Shown: piece by piece, positions 28,190 through 37,452 of the stretch
Layout: each line of letters begins with the position of its first letter
Position numbering within the stretch: the stretch's first letter is position 1
The notes under the pieces: generated by a model
Seen by the model: only the letters and a program-made list of their open reading frames with translations
What the model was told of the DNA's origin: nothing
Databases searched by the model: none
Program-made: the position numbers and the translations under genes
Assembly: GCA_039679945.1 (NCBI GenBank)
Contig: JBDKTY010000130.1
Coordinates: 55,379-119,378, forward strand
Length of the DNA: 64,000 nt
Direction of reading: 5' to 3'
Origin: SbD1 sp039679945
GTDB taxonomy: Bacteria > Desulfobacterota > Syntrophobacteria > Syntrophobacterales > Syntrophobacteraceae

Positions 28190-28515
28190 AGCTCAAGGAA
28201 ATAAGTCGCAAGGAAGTGGGACGTGTCAGCATACGCGCGCATATGGTCCTGATGTCTGCTAAAAATGTTGCGGTACCCATCATTTCCGCTCTCTACGAGG
28301 TCTGCCCGGCAACAGTGCGATTCTGGATTCGCAAATATGAAACAGAGGGTGTCGCGGGGCTTTATGATGAAACGCGGAGCGGCCGGCCAAGGACTCGAAA
28401 TGGGAATGGGACCCGGAATGGCAACGGAAACGGGATGGCGGGACGCAAGAGCCAGACCGTGTTCATGGGGTCGCTGCGCAACCTCGCGAGTAAAGAACGA
28501 AGCAGGGAATTGTAA
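28150..28515 (+). CDS. HTH protein, IS630-type transposase N-terminus (truncated or domesticated)
   Basis: 121 residues. Residues 1-85 match the helix-turn-helix part of IS630-family transposases: RAHMVLMSAKNVAVPIISAL, then CPATVRFWIRKYETEGVAGL and DETRSGRPR. The catalytic DDE domain expected after that is missing; instead there is a low-complexity RNGNGTRNGNGNG stretch and a short basic tail. It is either a degraded transposase or a small independent DNA-binding protein. Its first 40 bases are duplicated 576 bp downstream with ACG instead of ATG, a sign of past rearrangement. Start ATG lacks a strong ribosome-binding site. Confidence 0.6.
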   Translation: MIFVKELAPGEIQQLKEISRKEVGRVSIRAHMVLMSAKNVAVPIISALYEVCPATVRFWIRKYETEGVAGLYDETRSGRPRTRNGNGTRNGNGNGMAGRKSQTVFMGSLRNLASKERSREL

Positions 28516-28893
28516 TACCGGGTTTCATTCAAGATACTGTCAAAGCATCCTTCCCAAAAGCGCGGGGAGTCGCGCTCCCTACACCCCCTGCGCCGCTACG
28601 CGCTTCGTTGCGGTGTCGCAACCCAGGTTCTACCCTCATTTTGCCTCAGCGGTTCAAAACTGGAATTGGACTCCGCGGGAGATGCATCCTCGCATTTCCG
28701 TAAAGCCGGGACCGGATGATACCCCACGATCTTTGTGAAGGAACTGACTCCCGGGGAGATTCAGCGACTCGCGGTCTCGCCATCCCCGACGCATCGCGGG
28801 GCCGGCGGGAGATTCCGAAAACAACTTACAGTCCAGGGCCGCGTAGATGAGCGGCGGGCACTTCAACGGTCCTATCCGATTGCGAGCCGGAGA
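28516..28893. other. intergenic region with remnant of the HTH gene
   Basis: Holds the second copy of the 52-bp segment (28714-28765); after it the frame does not continue like the HTH gene. No intact gene. Confidence 0.5.
28714..28765 (+). pseudogene. duplicated 5' fragment of the HTH gene (copy 2)
   Basis: Same 52 bases as 28138-28189 with two differences; the start codon is ACG. Similarity stops abruptly at the sequence GATTCAGC. Confidence 0.7.
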
Positions 28894-29457
28894 TCAGCTT
28901 TTCTCCGATTCCACGCGCATTTGCTGAATCAGGCCATCCAGATCGATATCATCGCCGTCGTCAATAACGATCGTTCCGGTCGAATCCCTTTGCAGGACAG
29001 TAATTCCGGGGTGGTTGGATTCCAGTTGCTGGAGGATCGTGTTTTGGTGTTTGGCTTTTTTCAGAAGGCGTCTGCTCATCACCGCGAGTTCCCGATGTTG
29101 AATCGCCTGCCGAATTGTAATCTTTAATTCCAGTTCATTGCACGGTTTTGTCAGATATCGATAGATCTGCCCTTCGTTGATTGCCCGCAGGGCGGATTCG
29201 AGTCCCGCATATCCCGTCAGAATGATCCTCATGGTGTCTGGATAGCGACGACAAACGGCCGCCAGCAGTTCGGATCCCAACATACCCGGCATCATCTCAT
29301 CGGCGATGACGGCATCCACGCTCTGAGCATCGAGAATCGCAAGAGCCTCATTGCCCGAAGTCGCGCACAGAATCTCATAAGGCTCTTTATGAAGCGTTCT
29401 TTTGAGCGCTTCGAGGACCATCGGTTCGTCGTCAACGAGCAGGATTCGATATGCCAT
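28894..29457 (-). CDS. single-receiver response regulator
   Basis: 187 residues. A receiver domain (1-120) with Asp9, Asp10, phospho-acceptor Asp53 in VIADEMMPGM, the switch Thr in IILTGYA and the Lys in LTKPCN. The remaining 65 residues are a helix with KKAKHQNTILQQLE, then a short acidic strand region (VIDDGDDIDLDG); no output domain is recognised. The LTKPC/'GQIYRYLTKP' form is typical of RpfG- and HDOD-linked receivers, as in the two neighbouring proteins. ATG 29457 is chosen because GAGGAG lies just before it. It sits 152 bases downstream of the HD-GYP-like regulator on the same strand and may belong to the same operon. Confidence 0.9.
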   Translation of the reverse strand: MAYRILLVDDEPMVLEALKRTLHKEPYEILCATSGNEALAILDAQSVDAVIADEMMPGMLGSELLAAVCRRYPDTMRIILTGYAGLESALRAINEGQIYRYLTKPCNELELKITIRQAIQHRELAVMSRRLLKKAKHQNTILQQLESNHPGITVLQRDSTGTIVIDDGDDIDLDGLIQQMRVESEKS

Positions 29458-29609
29458 GGTGGTATTCTCCTCACTAACGCCCCGAAGCGCCGGCTGTCGA
29501 TCGCGGCATGGTGGCAATCACGCGCGCGGCCCCAAGGGACGTCATGTTCAGGGCAGGCATGAATGAAGATCATGTACCCGTATTTCTAAGTTCCAACAGT
29601 TACGCAAAG

Positions 29610-30755
29610 CTATGCATGAATAGGGACCAACACATGGATGGGTTCCTTGACGCCCGGTTTGACCGCAAAATTCCGCAGCCGCTCGCGCATGGTCTTATTT
29701 ACCTGATATCCGCTGACGAGAAGCAAACGACCGTCAATGGTAGTGACGTCTTGCGCCAGGATCATTTCGTCCCTCAACTGCGCCACGGTGACGGCCCTGC
29801 TCTCGAACCCCTCCTCGGCCACCACCAGGGCCTCCAGCGCGGCCAGGACGCGGGGGTCGTAAATGCCCGAACGGCTTTTCAGGTTGACGATGATTTCACC
29901 TTTCCTCACTTTTCCGGCCACCATGGTGTCGAAATCGAGAACTACCTTGAGGATTCTCGACCCCAGAGGGATCTCCTTGCCATGACGATCATCATGAGGA
30001 ATGCCGGAGCCATCGAAATGCTTTTCCTGGTATGAGATGATCTCCGCGATTTCCTCCATCCTGGGGATATGGCTCAGCAAATCATAGGCCAGGAAGGGGT
30101 GCATGTTGAACAATTGCGATTCTTCCGGTGCAAGCGGCTGTCCCTTGTACAATTTCATCAGGGCATCCTCGGGGAGCATGATGCACCCTATCTGCGACAG
30201 TGCCGCGGCGGTTTCCAGTTGCCAGACGTCGGGGGCTCCCATCTGCTGGGCCACCTCTTTCACATAGCGGGTTATACGTGATGCCCGGCCGAAAGCCTCC
30301 GGGTTGAGCAAGGCGAGCATTTCACCCAGGACCTTGATGGTTCCGCGCAGAGTCTTTTCCAACAGTTCGCGTTCCGCCGTTATCAGCCTGTACTGGGCTG
30401 TACCTGAATTGAGCGCGGCCGTAAGGACTTCCGGCCCGCACGGCTTGGTGAGAAAACGGAAGATATGCCCCTGGTTGACGGCCTCGACGGCCGCATGAAG
30501 GTCAGCATTACCGGTGAGCATCATCCGCACACTGTCCGGGGCAAGCGCACGCACCCTTGAGAGGAACTCGATTCCATCCATCCGCGGCATTCTAAGATCC
30601 GAGACAATCACCGCAAAAGGACCGCTGTTCTTAACGGCTTCGAGCCCCTCGCCGCCGCCGGGCGCGGTTTCAATAGTGAACTGCTTCCTCAACTGGCGAC
30701 GGAAGGCCGCCAGGATATTGGAATCGTCGTCCACAAAAAGGATCTTCTCAGTCAT
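29610..30755 (-). CDS. response regulator with degenerate HD-GYP-like output domain
   Basis: 381 residues. Receiver (1-120) with Asp53 in VIVSDLRMPRMDG and Lys in FLTKPCG. The second half follows the HD-GYP cyclic-di-GMP phosphodiesterase layout, but key residues are changed: where the family has HDIGK the protein has SQIGCIMLPE, and where it has HHExxDGSGYP it has YQEKHFDGSGIP. Metal-binding His and Asp are therefore lost, so c-di-GMP hydrolysis is doubtful and a binding or scaffold role is possible. ATG 30755 overlaps the stop of the upstream HDOD gene (ATGA) and has a GAACGAGGA site. It is part of the coupled minus-strand set with the CHASE kinase. Confidence 0.88.
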   Translation of the reverse strand: MTEKILFVDDDSNILAAFRRQLRKQFTIETAPGGGEGLEAVKNSGPFAVIVSDLRMPRMDGIEFLSRVRALAPDSVRMMLTGNADLHAAVEAVNQGHIFRFLTKPCGPEVLTAALNSGTAQYRLITAERELLEKTLRGTIKVLGEMLALLNPEAFGRASRITRYVKEVAQQMGAPDVWQLETAAALSQIGCIMLPEDALMKLYKGQPLAPEESQLFNMHPFLAYDLLSHIPRMEEIAEIISYQEKHFDGSGIPHDDRHGKEIPLGSRILKVVLDFDTMVAGKVRKGEIIVNLKSRSGIYDPRVLAALEALVVAEEGFESRAVTVAQLRDEMILAQDVTTIDGRLLLVSGYQVNKTMRERLRNFAVKPGVKEPIHVLVPIHA

Positions 30756-31972
30756 TCCTCGTTCTCCGCTCCATGGTGGATATGCTTTCCGCAAACGGTC
30801 GCCCATAGAGAAAACCGGTCCCCCAGATCAAGATCGGCCAGGTAGTCGACATCCAGCAACGCCATCAATTCCTCCTCGGTGCTGGCCTGTTCCGCGTGAG
30901 CCAGGGCATTGCCCGCGTGCACCGCTGTCAACGGCATGAAACTCCGCGCCAGGCAGCGGCTCGGGGAGTGGTGGAACGCTATGGCTTCCACGATCTGGTC
31001 GGGTAATCCCCAGAGTCCCATCAGGTAGGCTCCCACTTCCGCGTGGGTCGTTCCAAACACGTCCAGTTCCGCCCTGGTTACGCCGAGCCCCGTTTGGTCC
31101 GCGAGTACCATGACCTCACTGTATGCATCGGGAAGATTCGCCGCCAGGACAAGTCTTCCCACGTCATGCAACATGCCGCCCATAAAGGCATCGTCTATTC
31201 CCTTGCGCGGCTGTTCCTCTTCCTGCGCAATCGTCCTCGCGAAGAGCGCGGTCTTCAAGCTATGGTCCCACAGATCCGGGATTGAAAGGCGAGGCACATT
31301 CGTCTCGACATAAGTCGAGAATATATGGACAGAAATCACGAGTGCCATCACAGTGTCAAACCCGACCAGAACCATTGCACGTTCCAGATTGTTGACGCGC
31401 CGGTAGAGGCCGAAGAAAGCGGAGTTTGCCAATTGCAGGATCTTGGCCGTCATGCTGACATCCCTGGCGATGATTTCCCCCACTTTCTCGATTGATGTAT
31501 CGGGACGGCTCAGTTCCTGAACGACCTCATGATAGATGGTCGGAGCACTGGGGAGGGTATCGATGCGGGACACCACATTGATCAGAGCTTCATTGGAGAG
31601 AAGGTCCCGCAATGCCAGGGCGCGTGCCACCGTGGACTTGAGCGTTTCGGGCTCACATGGCTTGGAGAGATACTGGTGAGCCACCCGCACCGATCTCAGA
31701 ATCATCTCCATGTCGGAATAGCCGGAGAGGATAACGCGTATGGAGCGAGGGTGAAGATCCTGCACTTTGGTCAGCAACTGGCAACCATCCATTCCGGGCA
31801 TCCGCATATCGGTCACCACCATGTCGAATGGCTCCTGGCTCAGGAGCTTCAACGCTTCCGGCCCACTCTCCACGAATGTCATCTCCCATTCGTGACGCAT
31901 ACCGCGCAGCATTCGACGGAACCCCTCCAGCACATTAGGTTCATCATCAACAAAGAGGATCCTCTTTTTCAT
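30752..31972 (-). CDS. response regulator with HDOD output domain
   Basis: 406 residues. Receiver (1-122) with phospho-acceptor Asp55 in VVTDMRMPGMDG and Lys in YLSKPCEP. An HDOD domain follows (about 140-345), with LPSAPTIYHEVVQEL, KILQLANSAFFG, LERAMVLVGFDTV and LHDVGRLVLAANLP, plus FHHSPS near the end. HDOD domains are non-catalytic relatives of HD hydrolases used in signalling. Its ATG overlaps the stop of the upstream CHASE kinase by four bases (ATGA), and its own stop overlaps the next ATG the same way. This strongly supports one transcript and stoichiometric production. Confidence 0.92.
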   Translation of the reverse strand: MKKRILFVDDEPNVLEGFRRMLRGMRHEWEMTFVESGPEALKLLSQEPFDMVVTDMRMPGMDGCQLLTKVQDLHPRSIRVILSGYSDMEMILRSVRVAHQYLSKPCEPETLKSTVARALALRDLLSNEALINVVSRIDTLPSAPTIYHEVVQELSRPDTSIEKVGEIIARDVSMTAKILQLANSAFFGLYRRVNNLERAMVLVGFDTVMALVISVHIFSTYVETNVPRLSIPDLWDHSLKTALFARTIAQEEEQPRKGIDDAFMGGMLHDVGRLVLAANLPDAYSEVMVLADQTGLGVTRAELDVFGTTHAEVGAYLMGLWGLPDQIVEAIAFHHSPSRCLARSFMPLTAVHAGNALAHAEQASTEEELMALLDVDYLADLDLGDRFSLWATVCGKHIHHGAENEE

Positions 31973-34900
31973 TCGCTGCCGCCTTTCAATCCCTGCACAT
32001 CGATAATAGGCAGGCTGACAATAAAAGTTGTTCCTTTACCCATTTCCGTTTCAAAGCTGATGCTGCCTCCATGTTTTTCAACGATCACCGAGTGGGCGAT
32101 AGCCAGTCCCTGCCCTGTACCCTTTCCGACCTCCTTGGTGGTGAAAAAGGGATCGAAGATCCTGGATCGGATGTTCTCCGGGATGCCCGTTCCGGTATCC
32201 GTGATGTGGATTTCCGCGCGGTCACCCAGGTTGTGAGTGCTCACCGTGATGGTGCCTTTCTTCCCCGGCTCACCGTCATGGGCATCGGCAAGGGCGTGGG
32301 CGGCATTGATTATCATGTTCAGGATGACCTGGTTCACCTCGCCGGGCAGGCAGAAAATGAAGGGCATCGTCGTGTCCAGGTCCGTAACCAGGTCCGCCAC
32401 GTATTTCCATTCGTTGCGCGCCACCGTGATCGTACTCTCTATGGCCTTGTTGATATCAATCGCCGCTTTTTCCGTGGTTCCGGGATGGGAAAACTCCTTC
32501 ATGGCTCCCACAATCCTGCTGACCCGCTCCACACCCTCCAGGGACTGTTGAATCGCTCTCGGGATTTCCTCCCGCAGGTACTCCAGGTCAGCCTCTTCCT
32601 CGGCGCTGGCCATCTCCTGGATCAATTCCTCGACCGGCTTACCCGACTGGATTTCCGCCGGAATGGCCGCATATTTGTCCAGAAGCCGTTCGAGATCCGT
32701 GAAGGCGTCCAAAAGGAATCGTGTATTGTCACCGACATATTGAGTCGGTGTGTTTATCTCGTGGGCAATTCCGGCGGCGAGCTGGCCGATGGATTCGAGT
32801 TTCTGGGCCTGGACGAGCTGTCTTTCAAGAAGTCGCCGTTCCGTGGTATCCGCCCCAAGAATGATCAAACCCAGGAATTCGTCGAGTTCGCTTTTTATGG
32901 GACTGATCACCAGACTCAAAAGCCCCTCCTTCCCATCGGGTCTCACGAAACTGACATCCTCCAGCCTGAGGTGATTGCCTTTGTTGCAGCATATCGAGAG
33001 GCCCTCGGAGATCTTTTCCCAGTCCCATTTAAAGGGGCACTCGTGTAAAGGTCTTCCCATCACATCCTCCGCCGGAATCCCAAAGTTCCTCTCCGCGGCG
33101 GAATTCCAGCGGATAATCCGGTATTCATCGGATAGTTCAATCAAAATGGATGGGATGGAGACGATCAGGAGTTCCATCTCCGCCGATGCTTCCCGCAGTT
33201 CTTTTTCCATCTTTCTTCGCAGGCCAATGTCACGTCCGATCTTGGTAACGCCGATCACTTTCCCGCGAGGGTCACGCAGCAGCGTGTTGTCCCAGGAAAT
33301 CAGGCTCGTTTTTCCGAAGCAGGTGACAATCTCCTCCTCGTCATGGGTCTCGACCTCTCCCCGCGTCATCTTATCCTGATACGTTTGCCTCCGGGCCTTG
33401 CTTAACTCCGGTGGAAGCAACACGTCAAACCAGTCATGCCCGAGAAGCTCTCCTCTCGACCAACCGGTGGCGCTGAGCAGAAAGTCATTGCAGAAGGTGA
33501 TACGACCCTCGACGTCCAGGGAGACCGCGAGAAGATGTATGTTTTCGAGAATCTCACGGAACCGCCGCTCGGACTCCCTCAGTGTTTCAGCGACCCTTTC
33601 GCGTTCAGCGATCTCCCGCTGCAAACGCTCGTTGGATGCTTCAAGAGCTGTCACGGCTTTCTTGATATCGCTCATGTCCCTCGCGACGCAAACGCTGCCG
33701 AGCGTTTTCCCGGCATTGTCCCGAAGAAGGCTGATAGAGAGTTCAAAGGTCGCGATCGTCCCGTCTTTTTTCTTCATATCGATTGCATACCTCCTGATTG
33801 CGGCGTGCCGGCGCAATTCTTCCAGCATCAGTTCTAACTCGTCCCTGTCCGCGTAAAACTCAAAGGCCAATCGTCCTTCGAGTTCCCCCGTGCTGTACCC
33901 GTACTGCTCAGCCGCCATTCTGTTCCACTTCAGGAACCTGCCGTCTCTGTCAACAATCCCGATACCGTCTGGAGAATTCTGGAATATATTCTCGAGATAG
34001 TCGTTCGCCTGTCGGAGTTCGATTTCAGCCTGTTTGCGTTTCGTGATATCCCTGACGGCGGCCACATACATCCTGCGACCTTTCCAGAGAAAATTTCGGC
34101 CCGTAATCTCGACGAGGAAGATTGTTCCATCCTTTTTTCTTCGGTAATGCTCGTTGGAGCAATGGCCGCACTCCGGCATGGGATCACCGGCAAGGCCGCC
34201 ATCGGTCATGAGATCCTCCCTTTTCATCCGGAGGAGTTCTTCTCGACTGTAGCCGTAGAGCATTACCCCGGCCGAGTTCACTTCCATGATCCTGCCCGTC
34301 TCGTCATCCACAAGAAACAACCCGTCTGATTCCATATCAAACAGATGGCGGTACTTCTCTTCGCTCTCCCGCAACGCATCCTCATTCCTCTTGTGCACGA
34401 CGAGATAGCCCGCGAGGACTACGGTGAGCAGCAGTCCCGCCCCAAACACTTCCCACGGGTGCGTTCTCTTCCCGCGGGGGGCGAACGCCGGAGTGGATCG
34501 CAGAACAACGCACCATATTCGGTCTGCAAAACGAAGTTCACCGACATGTTCGAAGTTGCCATCGTTGCCAGCACTTCTAATATCTCGCGGCGGGACAACT
34601 GATGCCCCCGAGGAGGGAGCATGATAAGAAAGCAGGGATTCCTCTTCCGGGCCCGATCGGTCATAGATCGCCAGTTCAATGGCTTCAGGGCTCAAGTAGG
34701 CAAGTGCCCTCTCCACCATATTCCCAACCCTGAACACTCCGAGGACAAACCCCCGCAAGGCATCCACGCTAACCTTCCTTGTATCATCCGCAGTATCCGG
34801 ATGATACAGCGGTACAAACACAAGAGTGGCATATTGCCCCCCGGTTTCCTGGACCAGGGAGACTCTGCCCGTGGCGGCCATGGCCCCCCGATCGCGCGCC

Positions 34901-35451
34901 TCCTCAAGAGCCGCGCGCCGTGCCGGGTTTGATCCAAGATCGAAACCGAAAGCAGCTTCGTTGCCTTTGTAAGGTTCGGCAAAATAGACAGGGAAATAGT
35001 CAGAACGCTCGGAGGCGTTTTGCACTCTGTTTTGCGCGTCACGTTCCCATATGCGAAAATCGGGGATACCGTCGACCCTGGCTGCCAGTTCGTAGTCCAT
35101 TCGCTCGGCATGCCTGACACGGGGAATCCATTCGATTGCATGAACCGAGGGATGGGGCAGGAGGAGAGGTTTGGCGAAGATTTTGAACTGCGACCGGTCA
35201 ACTTTTTCCAAACTGTCGTAGAATGCTTTTAAAGAACTCAGGGTGTGCAGGTCGGAGTCTATTTCACGCTGAATGGTCTCGATACGATTCTTCGCCGCCA
35301 GTTCGAAAGAAACCCGTAGCATGTGCCGTTCCCAGTCCGACACCATCGCAAAAGCCAGAATCGAGCAGATAAACCCGATCAGGATCGTCATTCCCGTTAC
35401 TACATAGCGTTTTGCCCAACCTTTTGGGCGCATAACGCCACTGCCATTCAT
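31969..35451 (-). CDS. CHASE-PASx4 sensor histidine kinase
   Basis: 1160 residues. Membrane helix (about 20-38), a periplasmic CHASE domain (about 60-260, with EWIPRV and FDLGSNPARRAALEEARDRG), a second membrane helix (LLLTVVLAGYLVV), four PAS domains (each starting like 'KYRHLFDMESDGLFLVD', 'YLENIFQNSPDGIGIVD', 'RFREILENIHLLAVSLD', 'MELLIVSIPSILIELS'), then the kinase core. The phospho-acceptor is His897 in GIAHEINTPTQYV; N-box NMIINAAHAL, TDTGTGIP and GTGQGLAIA follow. ATG 35451 is chosen because AAAAGGAG lies six bases upstream; the open frame continues upstream without a site. It probably phosphorylates the receivers of the overlapping HDOD and HD-GYP-like proteins downstream. Confidence 0.93.
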   Translation of the reverse strand: MNGSGVMRPKGWAKRYVVTGMTILIGFICSILAFAMVSDWERHMLRVSFELAAKNRIETIQREIDSDLHTLSSLKAFYDSLEKVDRSQFKIFAKPLLLPHPSVHAIEWIPRVRHAERMDYELAARVDGIPDFRIWERDAQNRVQNASERSDYFPVYFAEPYKGNEAAFGFDLGSNPARRAALEEARDRGAMAATGRVSLVQETGGQYATLVFVPLYHPDTADDTRKVSVDALRGFVLGVFRVGNMVERALAYLSPEAIELAIYDRSGPEEESLLSYHAPSSGASVVPPRDIRSAGNDGNFEHVGELRFADRIWCVVLRSTPAFAPRGKRTHPWEVFGAGLLLTVVLAGYLVVHKRNEDALRESEEKYRHLFDMESDGLFLVDDETGRIMEVNSAGVMLYGYSREELLRMKREDLMTDGGLAGDPMPECGHCSNEHYRRKKDGTIFLVEITGRNFLWKGRRMYVAAVRDITKRKQAEIELRQANDYLENIFQNSPDGIGIVDRDGRFLKWNRMAAEQYGYSTGELEGRLAFEFYADRDELELMLEELRRHAAIRRYAIDMKKKDGTIATFELSISLLRDNAGKTLGSVCVARDMSDIKKAVTALEASNERLQREIAERERVAETLRESERRFREILENIHLLAVSLDVEGRITFCNDFLLSATGWSRGELLGHDWFDVLLPPELSKARRQTYQDKMTRGEVETHDEEEIVTCFGKTSLISWDNTLLRDPRGKVIGVTKIGRDIGLRRKMEKELREASAEMELLIVSIPSILIELSDEYRIIRWNSAAERNFGIPAEDVMGRPLHECPFKWDWEKISEGLSICCNKGNHLRLEDVSFVRPDGKEGLLSLVISPIKSELDEFLGLIILGADTTERRLLERQLVQAQKLESIGQLAAGIAHEINTPTQYVGDNTRFLLDAFTDLERLLDKYAAIPAEIQSGKPVEELIQEMASAEEEADLEYLREEIPRAIQQSLEGVERVSRIVGAMKEFSHPGTTEKAAIDINKAIESTITVARNEWKYVADLVTDLDTTMPFIFCLPGEVNQVILNMIINAAHALADAHDGEPGKKGTITVSTHNLGDRAEIHITDTGTGIPENIRSRIFDPFFTTKEVGKGTGQGLAIAHSVIVEKHGGSISFETEMGKGTTFIVSLPIIDVQGLKGGSE

Positions 35452-35955
35452 GGTTGACTCCTTTTGCGCGAATCCCGTGGCGGTCGTCTGGTGTTCTGGG
35501 AAATCAGGCGTGAGACTGAATTTCATGTTGCCATAACGTTAATTCGGCAATCATAGGAAAGAAATACAGTTCTTTTTCGCTAGTTAGACTTCGCCCCATT
35601 GAATACCTGTGATCGCGACAAACGGGGAACCCGCCAGTGAGTTGAACGGGGGAAAAACAGGGACAGTACATCCGCCGGAGGCACAATATCCGTGCTGGGC
35701 GAAAGGTCCAGACCACTGATTTACAGTGGCGACCCATTCCGATGCGCTGGCATCATGCTTGCTTAGTTTTCAAATCGGTCAGACTCCCGACTCTTTTCGG
35801 TCCGGACTTTTCCCCTGCCTTTGTCCATGGAGTCCCAGGGGGAAAGAGCCGCTTATCTTGCCACCACCGCGTTTCAAGCCTGACCATATGAATCGCAAAT
35901 TACAAATCCAGGTTACAGGGGATAAAAAGACCGTAACTCAAAAACGAGGGCGAAA
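35452..35955. other. divergent promoter region
   Basis: Lies between the CHASE kinase (minus) and the zinc-ribbon/TPR gene (plus). Contains a good sigma-54-like site facing right (35748-35763). No ORF is supported. Confidence 0.45.
35748..35763 (+). promoter_or_regulatory. sigma-54-type promoter candidate
   Basis: TGGCATCATGCTTGCT matches the consensus TGGCAC-N5-TTGCT with one mismatch; GG and GC have the required ten-base separation. It is about 190 bp before the zinc-ribbon/TPR gene and points toward it. Confidence 0.45.
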
Positions 35956-36906
35956 ATGAAAGTCGAATGTCCAAAGTGCGGGGCTGGAGGCCGGATCGAT
36001 GAGGCAAGAATTCCCGAAAGCGGCGTGAGCCTGCGCTGTTCCCGTTGCAGTGAGCGGTTCTTCTTTCGAAAGGAGGCTGTCGAGGCGGCGGCCACCCCCG
36101 CGGATATGACCACGCCAGGCGAACCGGCGCCGAAGGCCGATCAGCAGATCTGCGCAGGCTGTGGCGGGAATAACGGAGGCGTACCCTTCCGCACGCTGGC
36201 GGGCATGTCTGTTTGCTACCGGTGTGAAACCTTCTTCCGCTATCGTCCATTCCCTTCCTGGATCAAAGTTTCTTTTGCCGCCCTGCTGGTCCTGATCGTC
36301 TCATCGTTAATCTGGAACGCCAGGTTCATCCAGGCCTACAGGGAGATGGGAAAAGCAGGAGAATTGATGGCCAGGGGGGACTATGTTCATTCCTCGGCAC
36401 TATTGTCGTCAGCCGCCGGGCATGTTCCGGAAGACAGCTATCTGCAGGTAATGGCAGTCTACACCGAGGGACTCTTCTTTCTGAGTCAGGACAAAAATGC
36501 TCAAGCGCTAAAAAACCTCAAGTACTGCGAAAACAAACTCCCTGCCTCTTACCACGTGGATCAGCTCCTTCTCAGAGCGGAAATGGGAACCGCATTCGAT
36601 TCGAAAGATTATGACCGCCTTCTTGCCTGCGCCAAATCCCTCGCCGCCAAGAATCCGGATGATCCTTTCATCCAGGCGTCACTCTCATCGGCATATGCCT
36701 GTAAATTTGCCCAAACAGGGGATGAAGACCTCGAGAAACAAGCCATCGCGTGCCTCCGTCAGGCCCGCGCAAAATCAAAAGATGATGCCTCATTCAAGGA
36801 CTACGAGCAGCGTATTCTCCACCGCCTCCAGTCAAGGGAGGTAATCAGCAGTGACGAGTTCAAGCGGCGGTTTCCCAGCGGATGGAACCCGCGGAATACT
36901 CTGTAA
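35956..36906 (+). CDS. MJ0042-type zinc-ribbon/TPR membrane protein
   Basis: 316 residues. N-terminal zinc ribbon with Cys5-x2-Cys8 and Cys28-x2-Cys31 (MJ0042 type, VECPKCGAGGRIDEARIPES), then a second pair of CxxC motifs around residues 68-95 (CAGC, CYRC). A membrane helix (VSFAALLVLIVSSLIW, about 108-124) separates these from a C-terminal helical region of TPR-like repeats (about 130-300). So the ribbons should be cytoplasmic and the TPR part periplasmic. Start ATG follows GAGGGCGAAA. The gene is 14 bases upstream of an M50-like membrane protease gene, so the two are probably co-transcribed. Function unknown; the layout suggests a scaffold or adaptor. Confidence 0.85.
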   Translation: MKVECPKCGAGGRIDEARIPESGVSLRCSRCSERFFFRKEAVEAAATPADMTTPGEPAPKADQQICAGCGGNNGGVPFRTLAGMSVCYRCETFFRYRPFPSWIKVSFAALLVLIVSSLIWNARFIQAYREMGKAGELMARGDYVHSSALLSSAAGHVPEDSYLQVMAVYTEGLFFLSQDKNAQALKNLKYCENKLPASYHVDQLLLRAEMGTAFDSKDYDRLLACAKSLAAKNPDDPFIQASLSSAYACKFAQTGDEDLEKQAIACLRQARAKSKDDASFKDYEQRILHRLQSREVISSDEFKRRFPSGWNPRNTL

Positions 36907-36920
36907 GGGAGGGGTCTTAA

Positions 36921-37445
36921 ATGTTCTTCATACCAGGACAGTTGATAGCACTTGCAACGTTTCCAGGAGTCATAGTGCATGAGGTGGCGCACATGCTCTT
37001 CTGCAAATTGCGCGGCGTACCGGTCCTCGACGTCTGTTTCTTTCGATTCGGGAATCCGGCTGGGTACGTGGTGCACGCGGAGATCGACAACTTCAATACC
37101 TCTTTTCTCGTTTCCGTCGGACCTTTTCTGATTAATTCGCTACTTTGCATAATTATCTGTTTCCCGGCGTTTTTCCCATTCCAGGTGTTCGGGTTGCGGC
37201 ATCCCCATTCCTATTTCCTGCTCTGGCTGGGCATCTCGATCGGTATGCACGCGTTCCCGTCCACTCAGGACGCAAGGGTCCTGCTCAGCCACGCCAGGCG
37301 AGCGGTACATTCCTGGAACCCGCTGGCAATTCTGAGCTTCCCCCTGGTAGTGATAATCTACCTGGCGAATATCCTGACCATTTTCTGGCTGGATTATCTA
37401 TACGGTATCGGGCTGGGACTCGGCTTGCCCGCCCTTCTGCTCTGA
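36921..37445 (+). CDS. M50-like membrane metalloprotease family protein
   Basis: 174 residues, about four membrane helices. HEVAH at 20-24 inside the first hydrophobic stretch (FPGVIVHEVAHMLFCKL) is the zinc motif of site-2-protease-like M50 enzymes. A second block VGPFLINSLLC and a later FPSTQDARVLL resemble the 'GPxxN' and third-ligand (Asp) regions. It is shorter than typical M50 proteases and lacks PDZ or CBS domains, closer to DUF3267-type small family members. ATG has AGGGAGGGG upstream. It follows the zinc-ribbon/TPR gene by 14 bases; a substrate-adaptor relation is conceivable but unproven. It is convergent with the emfourin-like gene, seven bases away. Confidence 0.8.
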   Translation: MFFIPGQLIALATFPGVIVHEVAHMLFCKLRGVPVLDVCFFRFGNPAGYVVHAEIDNFNTSFLVSVGPFLINSLLCIIICFPAFFPFQVFGLRHPHSYFLLWLGISIGMHAFPSTQDARVLLSHARRAVHSWNPLAILSFPLVVIIYLANILTIFWLDYLYGIGLGLGLPALLL

Positions 37446-37452
37446 GAGGCTT

